This document shows, one piece after another, positions 11,300 through 22,854 of a DNA stretch of 64,000 bases (position 1 is its first letter; every line of letters begins with the position of its first letter). The notes beneath the pieces were generated by a model that was not told the origin of the DNA, did no database searches, and worked only from the letters and a program-made list of their open reading frames with translations. The translations under genes and the position numbers were made by a program. The stretch covers positions 5,714,001-5,778,000 of the forward strand of contig NC_084943.1 of the NCBI RefSeq assembly GCF_958298935.1. The letters run 5' to 3'. Source of the stretch: Phragmites australis (lineage: Eukaryota > Streptophyta > Magnoliopsida > Poales > Poaceae).

Positions 11300-12170
11300 T
11301 GCAGTGACGAACCTCCTCAAGATCATAGAAGCCTCTCAGTTTACTCATAATGTGGCACACATAATACCCACAGTGCAGAGAGCATGGTGGTTGCTTCTTA
11401 AACTACACATAATGTAGTATCAGTATCATCATTTGTGAAGTCTTTGTCATTACAAATTGAGATTAAAATGCATAAGTGTTAGTATTACTGGGAAATAACA
11501 TGAAAGGTCTTTTTTTTTCTTACTCGGGTCATGCTTGCCACCTCTAGCAACGTAATTCTCTAAGGCACTATATATAAATGAGGTCAAACCATTATCACTA
11601 ACCATAACTAAACTCTATGTAGAGGATTTGTTTTACCTTTTCAAAAGGTCTATTAGTTCTTGGTATGAGGACTTTGGGATGTTTGCAAAGTGGAAGAACA
11701 CCATCAAGCTCAAATGCAGCTTCAGCATAACCATAATTCAGTAGTTGCTGCACATGTATCATAGCCAACAAAAGTTTGGTTATGTTCTCATTCAAGTGCC
11801 AAATCAAAAGTATTTTCAGTGAAGCACTTACTTAAACCCATAGGTGCCTGCAATTGGATCATAGCACTTAACGCGTATTCCTTGACTTCAGTAGGTCGTC
11901 GTTGGATTTGTGTCTAGCATATTGATTAGGGGTCGAGCAATCGGCTAGGCTCCTTGATGGGTTTTTATTGCACCCACATGTGTCTGTAATCAAGAAAGTA
12001 GTTAGGCATGCCATTTATTGAGAGTTACCTGAATGATGAGGTTTTAGGCACTTACAATGACCAGACTCTCATAAGTTGGGCATCGAGTTTACCGTAATGG
12101 AACATGACATGCAAGTCATTGAAAGATATTAGTAATTTACCCTCCGGGCGCAAGAAAAACTTCTACTTGT
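11300..12170 (-). pseudogene. Ulp1-like protease (peptidase C48) pseudogene of the CACTA element
   Basis: Minus-strand reading gives recognisable pieces in several frames. LRPEGKLLISFNDLHVMFHYGK lies near 12070-12160, in two parts around FNDLH, and an FELDGVLPLCKHPKVL-containing frame at 11598-11807. Near 11290-11400, CSLHCGYYVCHIMSKL is followed by LRGFYDLEEV. The Cys in HCGYYV corresponds to the nucleophile position of the C48 family. Ulp1 proteases remove SUMO-like peptides; the CACTA-borne versions have no established role. Pieces are separated by intron-like or decayed sequence and no full frame survives. Confidence 0.6.
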
Positions 12171-12369
12171 ATGCCGCATCGATGCAATACATGCTTAACT
12201 CATTGGCTGCTTTCATGTAATATTGATGCATTTGTTGCAACTCCCATGGCATCTCTGCTAGCCATGCCTCATAGGTTGGACATGAAATTTTCTTCTTCTA
12301 AGCAAATTCTTGGTGTTTAGCCTATCCATGTATAGAAGCCAAACAAATACTTTAAGTTTTAGGATAAAT

Positions 12370-14640
12370 TTTGATTTCCGTATCCATGCAACAATGAGTT
12401 TTGGGTAGTTAGAATTCTAGAAGGTTAAGGCACTGAATTTTTTTAGAAGAGTTCTTCACTGATCCCCATATGAACACCCAGGTATCAATATAACTGAAGT
12501 TATGATTCACTATCTGCAGTTCTTCTAAATTCCTGATATGCCTGATTCGAGAGAGGCAACTGAAACAATGATTGTAGCTTATTGTGTTCAAGAGCCTGCT
12601 TGACATCGCCTACTCATTCCATATATCATTATTCCAAAATAAAACTGAATTGCTAGCACCAATTTGACAAAAAGCAATCCCTGTATAGAGAATGTTAAGC
12701 CTAAGGATGCCCTTCTACTTGAAAGATCCAATTTCTCTAGGAGCATGTGGTACCTTGTTCTGATAATAGGTAGACCAAATGTGGTTAACCCAAGGTATAT
12801 CATGTCACGAGTAGAACTTGTGGAGGTGCTTGAGAAGTAAGGTATTGTTTTGTGAGCTAAGGTTGATTATTTCAAGTCCCCCTTGCTTTTGGGCCTCCAA
12901 ACAAGGTCCCAAGTGAAGAGATTGCTTCATTTCAAAAAGTTGATGCAATTGCCTCTCCATAAGCAATCCTTCCTTGCCCTATCAATCTGTTCAATTACCT
13001 CCTTGTGCAACTTGAGAGTACACATATCATAAGTAGGCAAGGAACAAAGGACTGAATTAACTAACTAAAGCCTTCCACCATATGTGAGATGTGGAGCACT
13101 TGCATTTAATCTCCTTTCCACTCTATCCACTAGAGAACAATCCTAAATTCTTTGTTTGGTGGTCCCTAAATGTAGACCTAAATATTTAAAAGGTAGTTGA
13201 CCAACCTGACAACCAAAAGTATTTGCTAGATGTTGTAATTTTTCAAAATCCACATTTATGGACATGAGGCATGAACTCTTTGGAATTCACCTTTAGGCCT
13301 GTAGATTGTGCAAAGGTGTTAAGAATATCTTTCAAACAAAAGAGTAGACTTGCATTAGCTTGCATGATCATGAGAGTATCATCTACATATTGAATTATTG
13401 GGAAGTCACCATTTTCATCCTGAGGAATTGGGGCTTGAAGAATACCATCTCTACGAGCCTTATTAACGATGCTTTGCAATAAATCAGCTGCTAAAATGAA
13501 ATGAAGAGGTGAGAGGGGTCCCCTTGCATAACACCTCTTATACATTTGAACTTCTTTCCAGAAACTCCATTCAAAAGTACACAAAATGAACCAGTTGAAA
13601 GAATTTGGAGAACCCATCGAATCCATTTTTTAGGCAACCCATCGAATCCATTTTTTTAGGCAACCCCTTTACTCTAACTATTTCCACCATTGTTGAATGT
13701 TCAGTTGTGTCAAACGCATTTTCAAAGTTCAGTTTGAGAATAATGATCTCCCTTCTAGAATGATGGCACTGGTGTAAGAATTCACAGGCCCATGGTAGAC
13801 AATCCTAAATGGTCATTGATTTAATAAAGCCATATTGGTTCTGATGAATGAGTTTTAGGATGATTTTTTGAAGCCTATCGGCAAGAATTTTGGAGATTAG
13901 CTTAAAACCTGTGTTTAGAAGAGACATATGCCAAAAATCACCGATTTTTTCTGGTGAAAGGCATTTAGGAACAAGAGTGATGAAGCAATCATTGATACTC
14001 TGTATGTTAGCTCTATGACTGAAGAAATCCTCACATAGCTTGTAGACTTCAAGTTTGATCAAATCCTAGCATTTTTTTTGAAAAATAATCCATTGAACCC
14101 ATCATGACCAAGGCTCTATCAGGTGGCATGTTCTTGACAATCAAGTCAATTTCATTGGTCGTAAAGGGAGCAATCGATGTATCAGTGATATACTCAATGC
14201 TTGGCATGAGTTGTAAAATACTTCCTAAATCAAAATGCATTACTGGCTCCATGGTGATACCCACCCTTTCTGTGTAGGCATTCAAGATATAAGTTCTAAA
14301 TTGGATGGCTACAAACAAACTAGTAAAGTGCAATGTTGGCAAGAAACTAATAAACTCTAATATTGTTATTATTGAGCACCAAATTTTTGCCATATTTGCT
14401 CTATAAAATCTTCCTTGAGACATTGATGGGTTGATCGATCATGAATATCCATGTTTTTCGCTAGGACCTCTGTAAGCCATAGATGGTCAAGTCCTACTAT
14501 TTGAGTGGAAAAATGCCCTTGTTCATATGTGTTGTCATCAGGTATCCCATAGGAGTCCCTCTCCTTTTCAACTATCATGATGGGAAAAAACAACACATGC
14601 ATATATAATATCTGCAAGTTCTTTCTTTTCCCAAAGACAT
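12370..14640 (-). mobile_element. LINE (non-LTR retrotransposon) fragment
   Basis: The minus strand carries a decayed LINE-type reverse transcriptase. In order, 14049-14423 covers the linker and N-terminal RT region (FTTNEIDLIVKNMPPDRA). Then 13805-14062 has fingers motifs (FITLVPK and KLISKILADRLQKII). Next, 13243-13626 has the palm: [16 protein letters not shown] and the catalytic-motif variant IQYVDDTLMIMQ. Finally 12588-12803 and 12409-12606 resemble the C-terminal zf-RVT region. Frames are broken by stops and shifts. No poly(A) tail or target duplication was found, so both ends are approximate. The endonuclease domain is not recognised, which suggests a 5' truncation. Confidence 0.8.
13243..14430 (-). 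pseudogene. LINE reverse transcriptase pseudogene
   Basis: This is the best-preserved part of the LINE. The YVDD catalytic box is intact (about residues 80-83 of the 127-residue open frame 13243-13626). It is preceded by the GPLSP...LAADLLQ motif typical of plant LINE RTs. Upstream frames 13805-14062 and 14049-14423 continue the same protein with frameshifts between them. An autonomous LINE would need an endonuclease domain and an ORF1, neither of which is seen. Confidence 0.75.
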
Positions 14641-14674
14641 GCTGGTTCACGTATGATGACCCAACGTTTCAGCA

Positions 14675-14870
14675 TGTTAGGAAATTGAACTTCAGAGGCA
14701 TGGATTTAACATGGAAAAACCCTCCAATGCGGAGCTAAAAAACCACGAAAGACAAAATCTATTATTATAATGGTATAGGATTACAAGTACAAGGGTGTCC
14801 CATATTTATAGGCGTCTGATGAGACATATTCTACTAGGCCACTAGAGTTTGAGGCGTTATCCAATAAACC
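14675..14870 (-). repeat. Copia-like LTR remnant (copy 1)
   Basis: The stretch with aacatggaaaaaccctccaa, a long TA-rich segment and catatttatagg matches 22416-22600 at roughly 80-85%. On the minus strand it contains a tataaatatg promoter-like motif. It is interpreted as a piece of the same LTR family, with no internal region attached here. From about 14870 to 15353 nothing recognisable is seen. Confidence 0.45.
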
Positions 14871-17300
14871 TCCTCTTGAGTCAAAATCCCTACAAAAAGG
14901 TATCCATGAAGAAATTGTCTTCGAAAACCCCAGAAGGTGATTAACTACCCTGAATGCCAACTAAGTCCAAACAATGCTTGAACTTTGTATTAGAGAGTGC
15001 CTATTATTAAATTCCTCCTATTTGTCATTTGACATGTGCACCGATTTAGCAAGCAACCCCTTTCGTACGCCTACTCTTTTGAGAACAGCTTTCATCTGAA
15101 GCTGTCATATGGAAAAATTGATCTGGCTATCGAACTTCTCAATATAAAATTTAGTGGATGACATGGTAGAGAAAAAAATTGCAAATAAAAATTATGGTAA
15201 GTTCTGATGGTCATAAAAGAATCTCAATCCTATGGCATGGTATTAACCGCTCCTTTAAAATAATAGTCTAAATGAAGGCGTAATGTGCAATATGGAGTAT
15301 AAAACCTCTGCAGTCACGAGCGGACACATCTATCTCCCTGCAATCACAAGCCGATGTCTCTATCTCTAAAACAACAAGAACATACTTAATGTCTCTGAAT
15401 GAGCAAAGACAACAAAAACCGTATTGCATCTGCAATACTAAATGTTGTAGTATCTAGTAGAAAAAAAACTCCTCTTCTGTACTTAGGATCCTCCACCTTG
15501 AACTCAATTCAGAGCACAACTTTCACTTTCAAACAACAATCTTCGAAGAATATTTTGAAACCATCTGGGTAGCATGATGAATGATGTTGTTGAAACATCC
15601 ATAATGATTAAATCAAAGCGATCAAAACAAATATTATCCTAATCTCTCCTCAAACTAGTGTATCTCAACAACGGAAATTATATATCTCCTCAAAGTAGCA
15701 AATATTTAAGTGAATTAATGCTCTCATGAAATATACAGCAGCGTGCAGAATGGCCTAAATATAATAGCACCATGCTAGTACCAAGAAGCAGTGAAATATA
15801 CCATCGGTCAAAGAAGAAGGCATGATTAACAATTAGCTGCCTAACGAAGTGTTTGACACACTACCAAATATATTAGTCGGTAGAATATAAATACACGGAT
15901 TTCCCAGCATTACTTGGCATAACCCTGCTCCAAACCAATAGAAACAACCATATGAATATGATATAAAGCCAACCGGCAAGGAAGAACATGCAAAACCGTG
16001 TTGCTTGATTGCTTGATATTGTCCTTGGTATAAATCTTCAGGTGCACATAGGAATATTCCAAATTCGTAAACCATGCATAAACATACTGACTCAAAGAGC
16101 AAGAACTTCATGTGTGAATAGTAGAAATTGGAACACGCATGCTTAAGTGCACTTGTATTGCCCAAATCAACAATAAACAATAGACTCTCTGATGACCTCC
16201 TTGTGTGAATCAATTGGGAAGTACCGAATAGAAACGAAAAGCAAAATAGTGTTCAAGTTGAAGGTCACAAAACTCCCTGGAAGGCCTTGGGAACAAAGGA
16301 ATGATCTAATCTAGGTCTTCATGTGTACCTAGAATTTATTTACCTAGATTGATCCCTTCATGGGACCAGAAGGGTGGAAGTTCTAAAAATTAGGTGCTGA
16401 GTATTGGGAGAAAGTTGTGCGGAATTGAGTAAGAGGGGAGCTTTGATTAACATTCACACGGTGTTAGTTTGAGGAGCCTTGATTCGGCTAGTAGTGTCTG
16501 ATGAAATGTGAAGCTTCTATTTGATTTTAGGCATGTCTCTGTTTTGTTGGTAACAGCTTGAGCACGATGATGCCAACGGCTAACTGACTTGAAATTCTTT
16601 ATTCTTTGTAAATAGTAACATAACACAAATAACATATTTTATTGTCTTACTGCGTGGAAGTTGATGAATGACCAAATTTTAGTTGTGACCAGCTTCCATA
16701 ATAGCTATTACCGGGTAGTGAGACAGCATTTATTGTTTACTACCTGGTTTTTATAGCACATTGTAGTTGCTCTAACAGTGAAGAAGTGATCGTTGCAGCC
16801 CCTTAGTGGTATGATTTGGAAAACTAATAGGACCATGAGACGACAATATGGAGCCATAGAAAGGAAGTTTTGACAGGGAAGAGAATGTAGTCCGGATAAT
16901 AATAGAATTTCCTACAAGTTTAATTATTTATTGAGAAGGTTATATTTTTCCTGGTTCTTTGTTGGAATCTATATATAAAGATGTGATAGTGTAGGGGAAA
17001 TGAATTGTAACAGTAGGTAGCTATAGGACGAGTGTCATACCAATAGAGAAACTAGCTGTTGGCCTAGTCTTTCTACTTTGACATAAATTTTTACTAAATA
17101 TGCAACATGCATTATTGTGCTTACAACAAATTAATCATCATGTGGACCAACATGTCTTGGGAAGTTCAGTCATATATTTACCGAAGTGCAGAACTTATAT
17201 ATGTTGCGGTTGCAAATTATTAATTGTGAAACCGTTAATGTAAAGTTATGAAGACTTAATGAGAGCCATTAATACAGATAACTATGATCCTAGCAATGGT

Positions 17301-17329
17301 TAATGGGTTAGGATTTCTCTAACCCATTA
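17301..17329. repeat. Perfect 10-bp stem hairpin
   Basis: taatgggtta and taacccatta are separated by 9 bases. The same hairpin, with one change, is in copy B near 23949-23977. Function unknown; it may be the end of a small element. Confidence 0.5.
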
Positions 17330-17343
17330 GTGTAAGCAAAATA

Positions 17344-17599
17344 CTCCCCTTGGTCATAAATACTAGAAGTTTTTTTACCAAGATCTAGTCAAACTTTTAA
17401 AACTTTGACCATCCATAACTTCCAAAATATTAAATTTGAAAATATAAAAATCATACGTGTAGATTTATCTTAAAAATACTTTCATAATATAATATTTTTA
17501 TTATATATTATAACTATATTCTAATAGAAAACAGTGGTTAAAGTTGCACGTCGAAGACCATAAATGATAAAAACATTATGTATTTTTGACCGAAGGTTG
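17344..17599. mobile_element. Stowaway-like MITE (copy A)
   Basis: The element starts CTCCCCTTGGTCATAAATAC, ends with the complementary gaccgaaggttg, and is flanked by TA. The interior is AT-rich. These are the features of Stowaway (Tc1/mariner) MITEs. The same insertion is present in copy B, so it predates the segmental duplication. Confidence 0.75.
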
Positions 17600-19809
17600 T
17601 AGTAAAAATGCCTCTCTCCCAGCCAGCTCTAAAGAGCAACTAAGAGGCAGGGAGGAAGAGAAAGATGTGAGAGCAAGGGCAGATCAGGGGAGCTAGGGGG
17701 CTCCAGTCCCTTATTGCTTGGTCACCAATGGAAGTCCTCCTGAGCCCCTTAATAATTTTTTATCATGGACGAGGGAAAGGAAGAATAAGGAGAGAAGGAA
17801 GAGGAGGAAGAGGAGAAGGACAGGGATGAGTGTCCTACCTAATTCTCTGCACCTGTTCCTGTGTGAGAGGTAGTCCATTATTTAACTATAGTAAACAGCT
17901 TAAGAGAAAGAATAACATTCTCATTATAAAGATAAATGCGAAAGACCGCTTTCCTTTCACATACTTATGTCGTTCTATTGCGGAAAGGGCATTCCTTTCA
18001 ATATTGATTCCTTGCACTACCCCACTTGAACTCTTGATCTCCTTCGTGAGTCACATGGGGATGAGAATGGTACAACGGCAACCTCCACTTGCGAGCACAC
18101 ATCCTGGAAGCTAGCAGATGGGACATCCCTATTGGAAGAAAATATTGATTCCTTGCTATTGTGCTTTTGTGACTGAATTATGTACTCCAATGAAACATAG
18201 TGACCAGCTCCGTGAAAAACGTAGTAAAGCACGGAACGAAGGTGCAAAGGCACACAAATATGTGGTCACCTGCTCAATGGATTCCCTTACACTTCGGCCA
18301 AAAAGAGATATAATCGCCCCCAAGATCCAAATTACATCATTAAACAAATCGTGCATCTGGGGGATGCGTGCAAAGAAGCAACAATACAAAGGCCGCTATG
18401 GAGAAGACAGACCCTGAAAAAGCAAACCATAGGGAGAAAGAGTACAAGGTGGCAAAAGGTAACTATGGCCTGCGGCAGGGCCATAGTCGAATGGCAAGAT
18501 AGGGATGTCCACAAAGCACCCCCGAAGGACACCTTCGTCTCCTACGGATCCCGGCAGGGGCCACGCATGGAGCAACGTATGCACTTCATCCGCGGCCTAC
18601 CGCCATGGAAGCTGATGCAGTAGCCAGCCTCCGAGCTGTCGGAAGACGAAGAAGAAACCGAAGGAGCCACCGTCGGAGCCTTCTCCCACTTCTTGCTAGC
18701 CCCCTCCCTCGTCGCCGAAGCCTATTCCTCCTCACCACTCTCCCTATGCAGGAGATCCTAGTTGATCTCCTCAGCGTCGTCGGAGATATCGATGATCTCG
18801 ACATGCGTGGTCTCCCAAACCAGGGGTTGGGAAGGGGCGGCAGGCAGCTGTCCACCCCACAGGGGCAGGGCCTGGATGGCCACCGGCGCCACCGCTGGTA
18901 GCCGAGACGGCCTAGCCCCAGTAGAAGCAGTCCAGATCATCGACATTTCTGAAGAGGATGGGGAGGAAGACGATACCATATTCAAAGTCAAGATTGAGTA
19001 CTCACTTATGGGGCAGTGATAAATCCAGCCGGGTGACCCCATCTTTATATCCCGGCCAAGCAGCCACGTACACTCGGGAGGTGAAGCAAAACCAACACGG
19101 CGTCACTCCATGGCATCCCTCATTAATCTTTGGGGGCCCATGGCCATATCCCGGTCGTTCCACTGACACATGGCAACATCCCACGGCAACACCTCGTTTT
19201 CTTGCACGAACGTCCCGTCACGTTAATGACAAAGACCCCTTTCGGTGCATGCCAGGGGCGTGGGCACAAGACCCGAAACGAACCCACACATTATCCAGTC
19301 AAAACGCGCAAGTGACACATCCCATCCTACCGCCCTCAAACTAGCGAACGTGGGGGTTCCTCGATCCCACGAGTAATCCCCCACTCTGACAAACTCAAAT
19401 GGTGAGAAGACCCATCACCAAAAAGTCCGAAGAATCTAAATCGGCCTCGGCACAGATCCAGGAGCACGTCACCTCCACCGATGTCCCTCCGGCCTCGGGT
19501 CCCGATACCGCACACACCAACTCCAACAGGCTCCTTCACGTGCCTCCTCTGCTAATACGTCTTCGATCTTCGACTTTGACTTCGACGCCAGCTGCACCTC
19601 TGACCCCAGCATAACCCCAAGGCGTGTCACCACCACGAATGCACCATCAGCCTTGAGCTTCACCATCAACGCTTGCAGTTTCCACCGAAAAACTCCTCAG
19701 GGACAGAGAATGGTCTTTGGGCCTTCTTGTTACAAGCCCAGGCTGGAGTTGGTTTTCCTCTACATCCTCTCACCCCTCCAAACATCAAGGCCAGATAATG
19801 AGGGGGTAC

Positions 19810-20771
19810 TATTGGGGGAAAATAGACCAGCCTAAGGATAATGGTTGACGATCGCTATCAAAGGTCCCTCCGGAGCCTCCGGCCTCCGGACTCTCAACAG
19901 GAGGCCTTGCCCTCAGAAGCTGCGGACCCCTTCAGACCACCTTTGTGGCACATACGTGGCCTTTCGAAGATTCAAAACTACAACAAGTCCCTCGAGAGCC
20001 TTCGGCCTCGGACTCTCAGCAGGAGGCCTGGCCCTAAGAAGCTGCGGACCCCTTCGAACCACCTCTCCGGCACATACGTGGCCTTTTGAAGACTCAGAAC
20101 TACAGCAAGTCCTTCCAGAGCCTTCGACCTCTGGACTCAGCAGGAGGCATGGCCCCCCTCCGGTGCCGATGCGACCTTCCGAAGCCTAAAGAGCAGCCGG
20201 CTTCCAGAGATAATATCAGGGAAGAAAAGGACACTGCCCTGTAGCCAACCCGACGTGAGGTGACGGGCGATTAATGCTAGTGCAAGTAGTTCTTATCCTG
20301 ACACCCCAGCGCAATGGAAGTCATCTTGACACCCCCGGTAGTGCGACACTAGGCCGCAATTGGCAACTGGCTCACCCCTCAGGGGGCAGACACCACCATA
20401 GTTACTATGGTAGACATTTATCCTCTATGCAGGGTAAAAAGTAGTTATCCAGGATAATGTCCAGTAATTCGATCAGGTCCTAGATATTTGTACATCGTGA
20501 TAACTTGCATACTAAGCTACATACCACCCTATAAATAGGGGGTAGTGGTCATCTGGAAAGGGAGGTCACAAGGAGATAGGCAACATACAGTACACAAAGG
20601 TGCCCAAGCGCTAAACCATGTTGTGATACTTCCCTCCAGACTGATCCTTTTTTCTACTATCAATACATTTATGGTGTTCATTCCTCTCAAACTTCATTTT
20701 CAAGCTTGAGTCTCTCCTTAGAAGAAACTCTCACCGTACTTGCTGGGGCAAGACGAACCCTTGCTCCAACA
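19810..20771 (+). repeat. Gypsy LTR, about 0.96 kb
   Basis: Ends are tattgggggaaaatag and cttgctccaaca, the usual TGTTGG...CCAACA termini with one changed base. A polypurine tract precedes it, so this is a 3' LTR in plus orientation. It contains a tandem repeat (19863-20157) and a TATA-like ctataaataggggg near 20530. Confidence 0.75.
19863..20157. repeat. Tandem ~124 bp repeat in the Gypsy LTR, 2.4 copies
   Basis: Units start near 19863, 19988 and 20110. Each carries gagcctycg.cctc.ggactc, caggaggc.tggccc and, in the full units, gctgcggaccccttc and cacatacgtggcctttyga. The third unit is cut after about 48 bp. Confidence 0.75.
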
Positions 20772-22122
20772 ATGTCTCTATCTCTAAAACAACAAGAACA
20801 TACTTAATGTAGAGTATCTATGCAACATACTTTATTCTAGACCTCTCTGAATGTGCAAAGACAATAAAAACCATATTTCATCTGCAATACCAAACGCTAT
20901 AGTATCTAGTGGAAATAAACTCCTCTTGTGCACTTAGGATCCTCCACCTTGAACTCAATTCAAAGCACAACTTTCACTTTCAAACAACAATCTTCGAAGA
21001 ATATTTTGAAACCATTAGGGTAGCTTGAACGATTTTGTTGAAACATCCATAATGATTAACTCAAAGCGATCAAAAGAAATATTATCCTAATCTCTTCTCA
21101 AACTAGTGTATCTCAACAGCAGAAATTATATATCTCCTCAAAGTAGCAAATATTCAAGTAAATTAATGCTCTCAAGAAAATTACAATAGTGTGCAAAATG
21201 GCCTAAATATAATAGCACCATGATAGTACCAAGAAGCAGTGAAATATACCATCGGTCGAAGAAGAAGGCATGATCAGCAATTAGTTGCCTAACAAAGTGT
21301 TTGACACACTACCAAATATATAAGTCCGTAAAATATAAATACCCGGATTTCCCAGCATTACTTGGCATAACCATCCTCTAAAACCAATAGAAACAACCAT
21401 ATGAATATGATATAAAGCCAACCGGCATGGAAGAACATGCAAAACCGTGTTGCTTGATTGCTTGATATTGTCCTTGGTATAAATCTTCAGGTGCACATAG
21501 GAATATTCCAAATTCGTAAACCATGCATAAACATACTGACTCAAAGAGAAAGAACTTCGCATGTGAACAGTTAGAACTTGGAACATGCATGCTTAAGCGC
21601 ACTTGTATTGCCCAAATCAACAATAAACAACAGACTCTCTAATGACCTCCTTGTGTGAATCAATTGCAAAGTACCGAATAGAAACAAAAAGCAAAATAGT
21701 GTTCAAGTTGAAGGTCACAAAACTCCCTGGAACGGCATGGGAACAAAGGCATGATCCAATCTACGTCTTCATGTGTACCTAGAATTTATTTACCTAGATT
21801 GATCCCTTTCAGAGCCAGAACTAGAACGACAATACTAAGGACACGGCATCTTCTTTTTCTCAAGCGCCACTTTACGAAATTTCCCTAACATTCAGCAGTA
21901 CAGAAACAACAACATCTTTTCCTTAGCTTTGATGACTGAAGATGAATTGACTTGCCCTGTACTCTTCCTCAGGACTTGTTGTTGGTTTGTTCCGCCTTGT
22001 TGATAACTTGGCTTTTATTTAATTCCATCCCATACTCGACATCGATAAAACTTCCTATGACTTTGGTTAAAAAACAAGATTCAATTTTGTGTTGCTAGAT
22101 CACCAATTTCTCTCTACCCTAG

Positions 22123-22287
22123 GATGCCCTCGATCAGGCCAATCGATGCTTTGCAGAGAAGCCACAGTGGAGTGCGCTTAGAAAACATAGGCAGCTGAAG
22201 AGGCTCGAAGAGATTCTGTCAGCTGATGAAAAACTGAAGATCAATATGCTGCGTCCAAATAAATCCATGAACACAAATGATAGGTAG
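22123..22287 (+). pseudogene. Exon-like fragment of an unidentified gene
   Basis: After a pyrimidine-rich tract and an AG (ctctctaccctag) an open frame reads DALDQANRCFAEKPQWSA, then a Lys/Arg/Glu-rich helix (RKHRQLKRLEEILSADEKL), then MLRPNKSMNTNDR and a TAG at 22285-22287. Its amino-acid composition looks like a real conserved exon: charged, amphipathic and coiled-coil-like, without rare-residue bias. A GT lies at 22284, so it may instead splice onward, but joining to the AG at 22813 shifts frame into a stop. I do not recognise the family. No upstream exons are visible in either copy. Copy A lacks it. It is probably the last coding exon of a truncated gene. Confidence 0.45.
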
Positions 22288-22401
22288 GGCCATTGCAACG
22301 TTGATGCTGCGCAACATGTTGCTATGTCGCTATGTGATGGCCGCCCCTGGGAGTTAGAGATCACTCCCCCCAGGGCCAGCAGACTGAATCTCAATTCATG
22401 G

Positions 22402-22600
22402 GTTCTAATACCACTTGTTAGAAAATTGGATATGTTAGGCACATATTTAACGTGGAAAAACCCTCTAATGTGGAGGTAAAAAATCATAGGAGACAAATTT
22501 ATTATTATGATGGTACAAAATTACATGTACAAGGGTGGTCCATATTTATAGCCGCCTGATGAGATGTATAACACTAGAGTTTGAGGCATTACCCAACACA
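22402..22600 (-). repeat. Copia-like LTR remnant (copy 2) with primer-binding site
   Basis: On the minus strand 22402-22413 reads TGGTATTAGAAC, a primer-binding-site variant. It abuts an LTR edge at 22416 (tgttagaaaattgg on top). The LTR continues through acgtggaaaaaccctct to about 22600, with a TATA-like motif on the minus strand. Coding sequence is not recognised next to it. It matches the remnant at 14675-14870. Confidence 0.5.
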
Positions 22601-22812
22601 ACAAAACCCCAAAAGCTCATTCAACATCTTTTCTTGCCAATTGATGATGCTTTGTATATAATTTTGCCTTATCACTTTGAGGTTTGGTGATGGCTGATTT
22701 GACCAACGCTACCCACTGGAGATAAACGATGCATGTCCCTCTCATCCCTTCCTCTTCACTGTTGTCGCTTGACTCTTTGTTGTTAACTGGCTATTTTTTT
22801 GCTATCTTGCAG

Positions 22813-22854
22813 GACATAGAGAGGCTGACTCTGATCCATGGGAAGCAGTGTTGA
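22813..22854 (+). other. Possible second small exon of the unidentified gene
   Basis: Behind ctatcttgcag the frame reads DIERLTLIHGKQC and then TGA. The acceptor and charged composition are exon-like, but the reading frame does not join cleanly to the exon at 22123. It may be 3' untranslated sequence or chance. Confidence 0.25.

Larger units (their letters stand above)
10469..12330 (-). mobile_element. CACTA (En/Spm-type) transposon remnant with Ulp1 protease
   Basis: A CACTA terminus at 10469-10473 is followed by subterminal repeats (about 10495-10725) built on gaaccgactaggataat in both orientations. The minus strand beyond them carries pieces of a Ulp1-like cysteine protease of the type often found in plant CACTA elements. 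The other terminus is not found: a LINE occupies the sequence from about 12370. No TNP2-type transposase is seen in this piece. The right boundary is approximate. Confidence 0.6.
15354..18229 (+). repeat. Segmental duplication, copy A
   Basis: This 2.9 kb block matches 20772-24871 in the same orientation, apparently well above 90% identity: both begin atgtctctatctctaaaac and both end cgtgaaaaacgtagtaaag. Copy A lacks about 1.2 kb present in copy B. Its breakpoint is near 16358-16364, where gatccctt is joined to gaccagaag through a few extra bases. Shared contents include a Stowaway MITE, a short hairpin and GC-poor sequence without a convincing gene. The block ends abruptly at 18229, where Gypsy sequence starts. 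Confidence 0.9.
18230..20771 (+). mobile_element. Gypsy-type retrotransposon 3' end between the duplicated blocks
   Basis: The right part is a clear LTR (19810-20771) preceded by a purine-rich stretch (ataatgagggggtac). The left part (18230-19809) is GC-rich, without any protease, RT, RNase H or integrase motif, and resembles the 3' non-coding region of large non-autonomous Gypsy-type elements. Many short overlapping frames on both strands (for example 18605-18901 and 18958-19344) reflect base composition. The 5' side is cut at the end of duplication copy A. The five bases after the LTR are atgtc, which also begin copy A. Confidence 0.6.

Noticed and set aside
15833..16213. 126-codon minus-strand frame in duplication copy A
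   Set aside because: The copy B counterpart is frameshifted into two overlapping frames, and there is no domain or splice context, so chance is likelier than a gene.
18332..19344. Overlapping frames on both strands (up to 128 codons)
   Set aside because: GC-rich Gypsy 3' sequence gives open frames in several registers. No Gypsy enzyme motif or host domain is visible.
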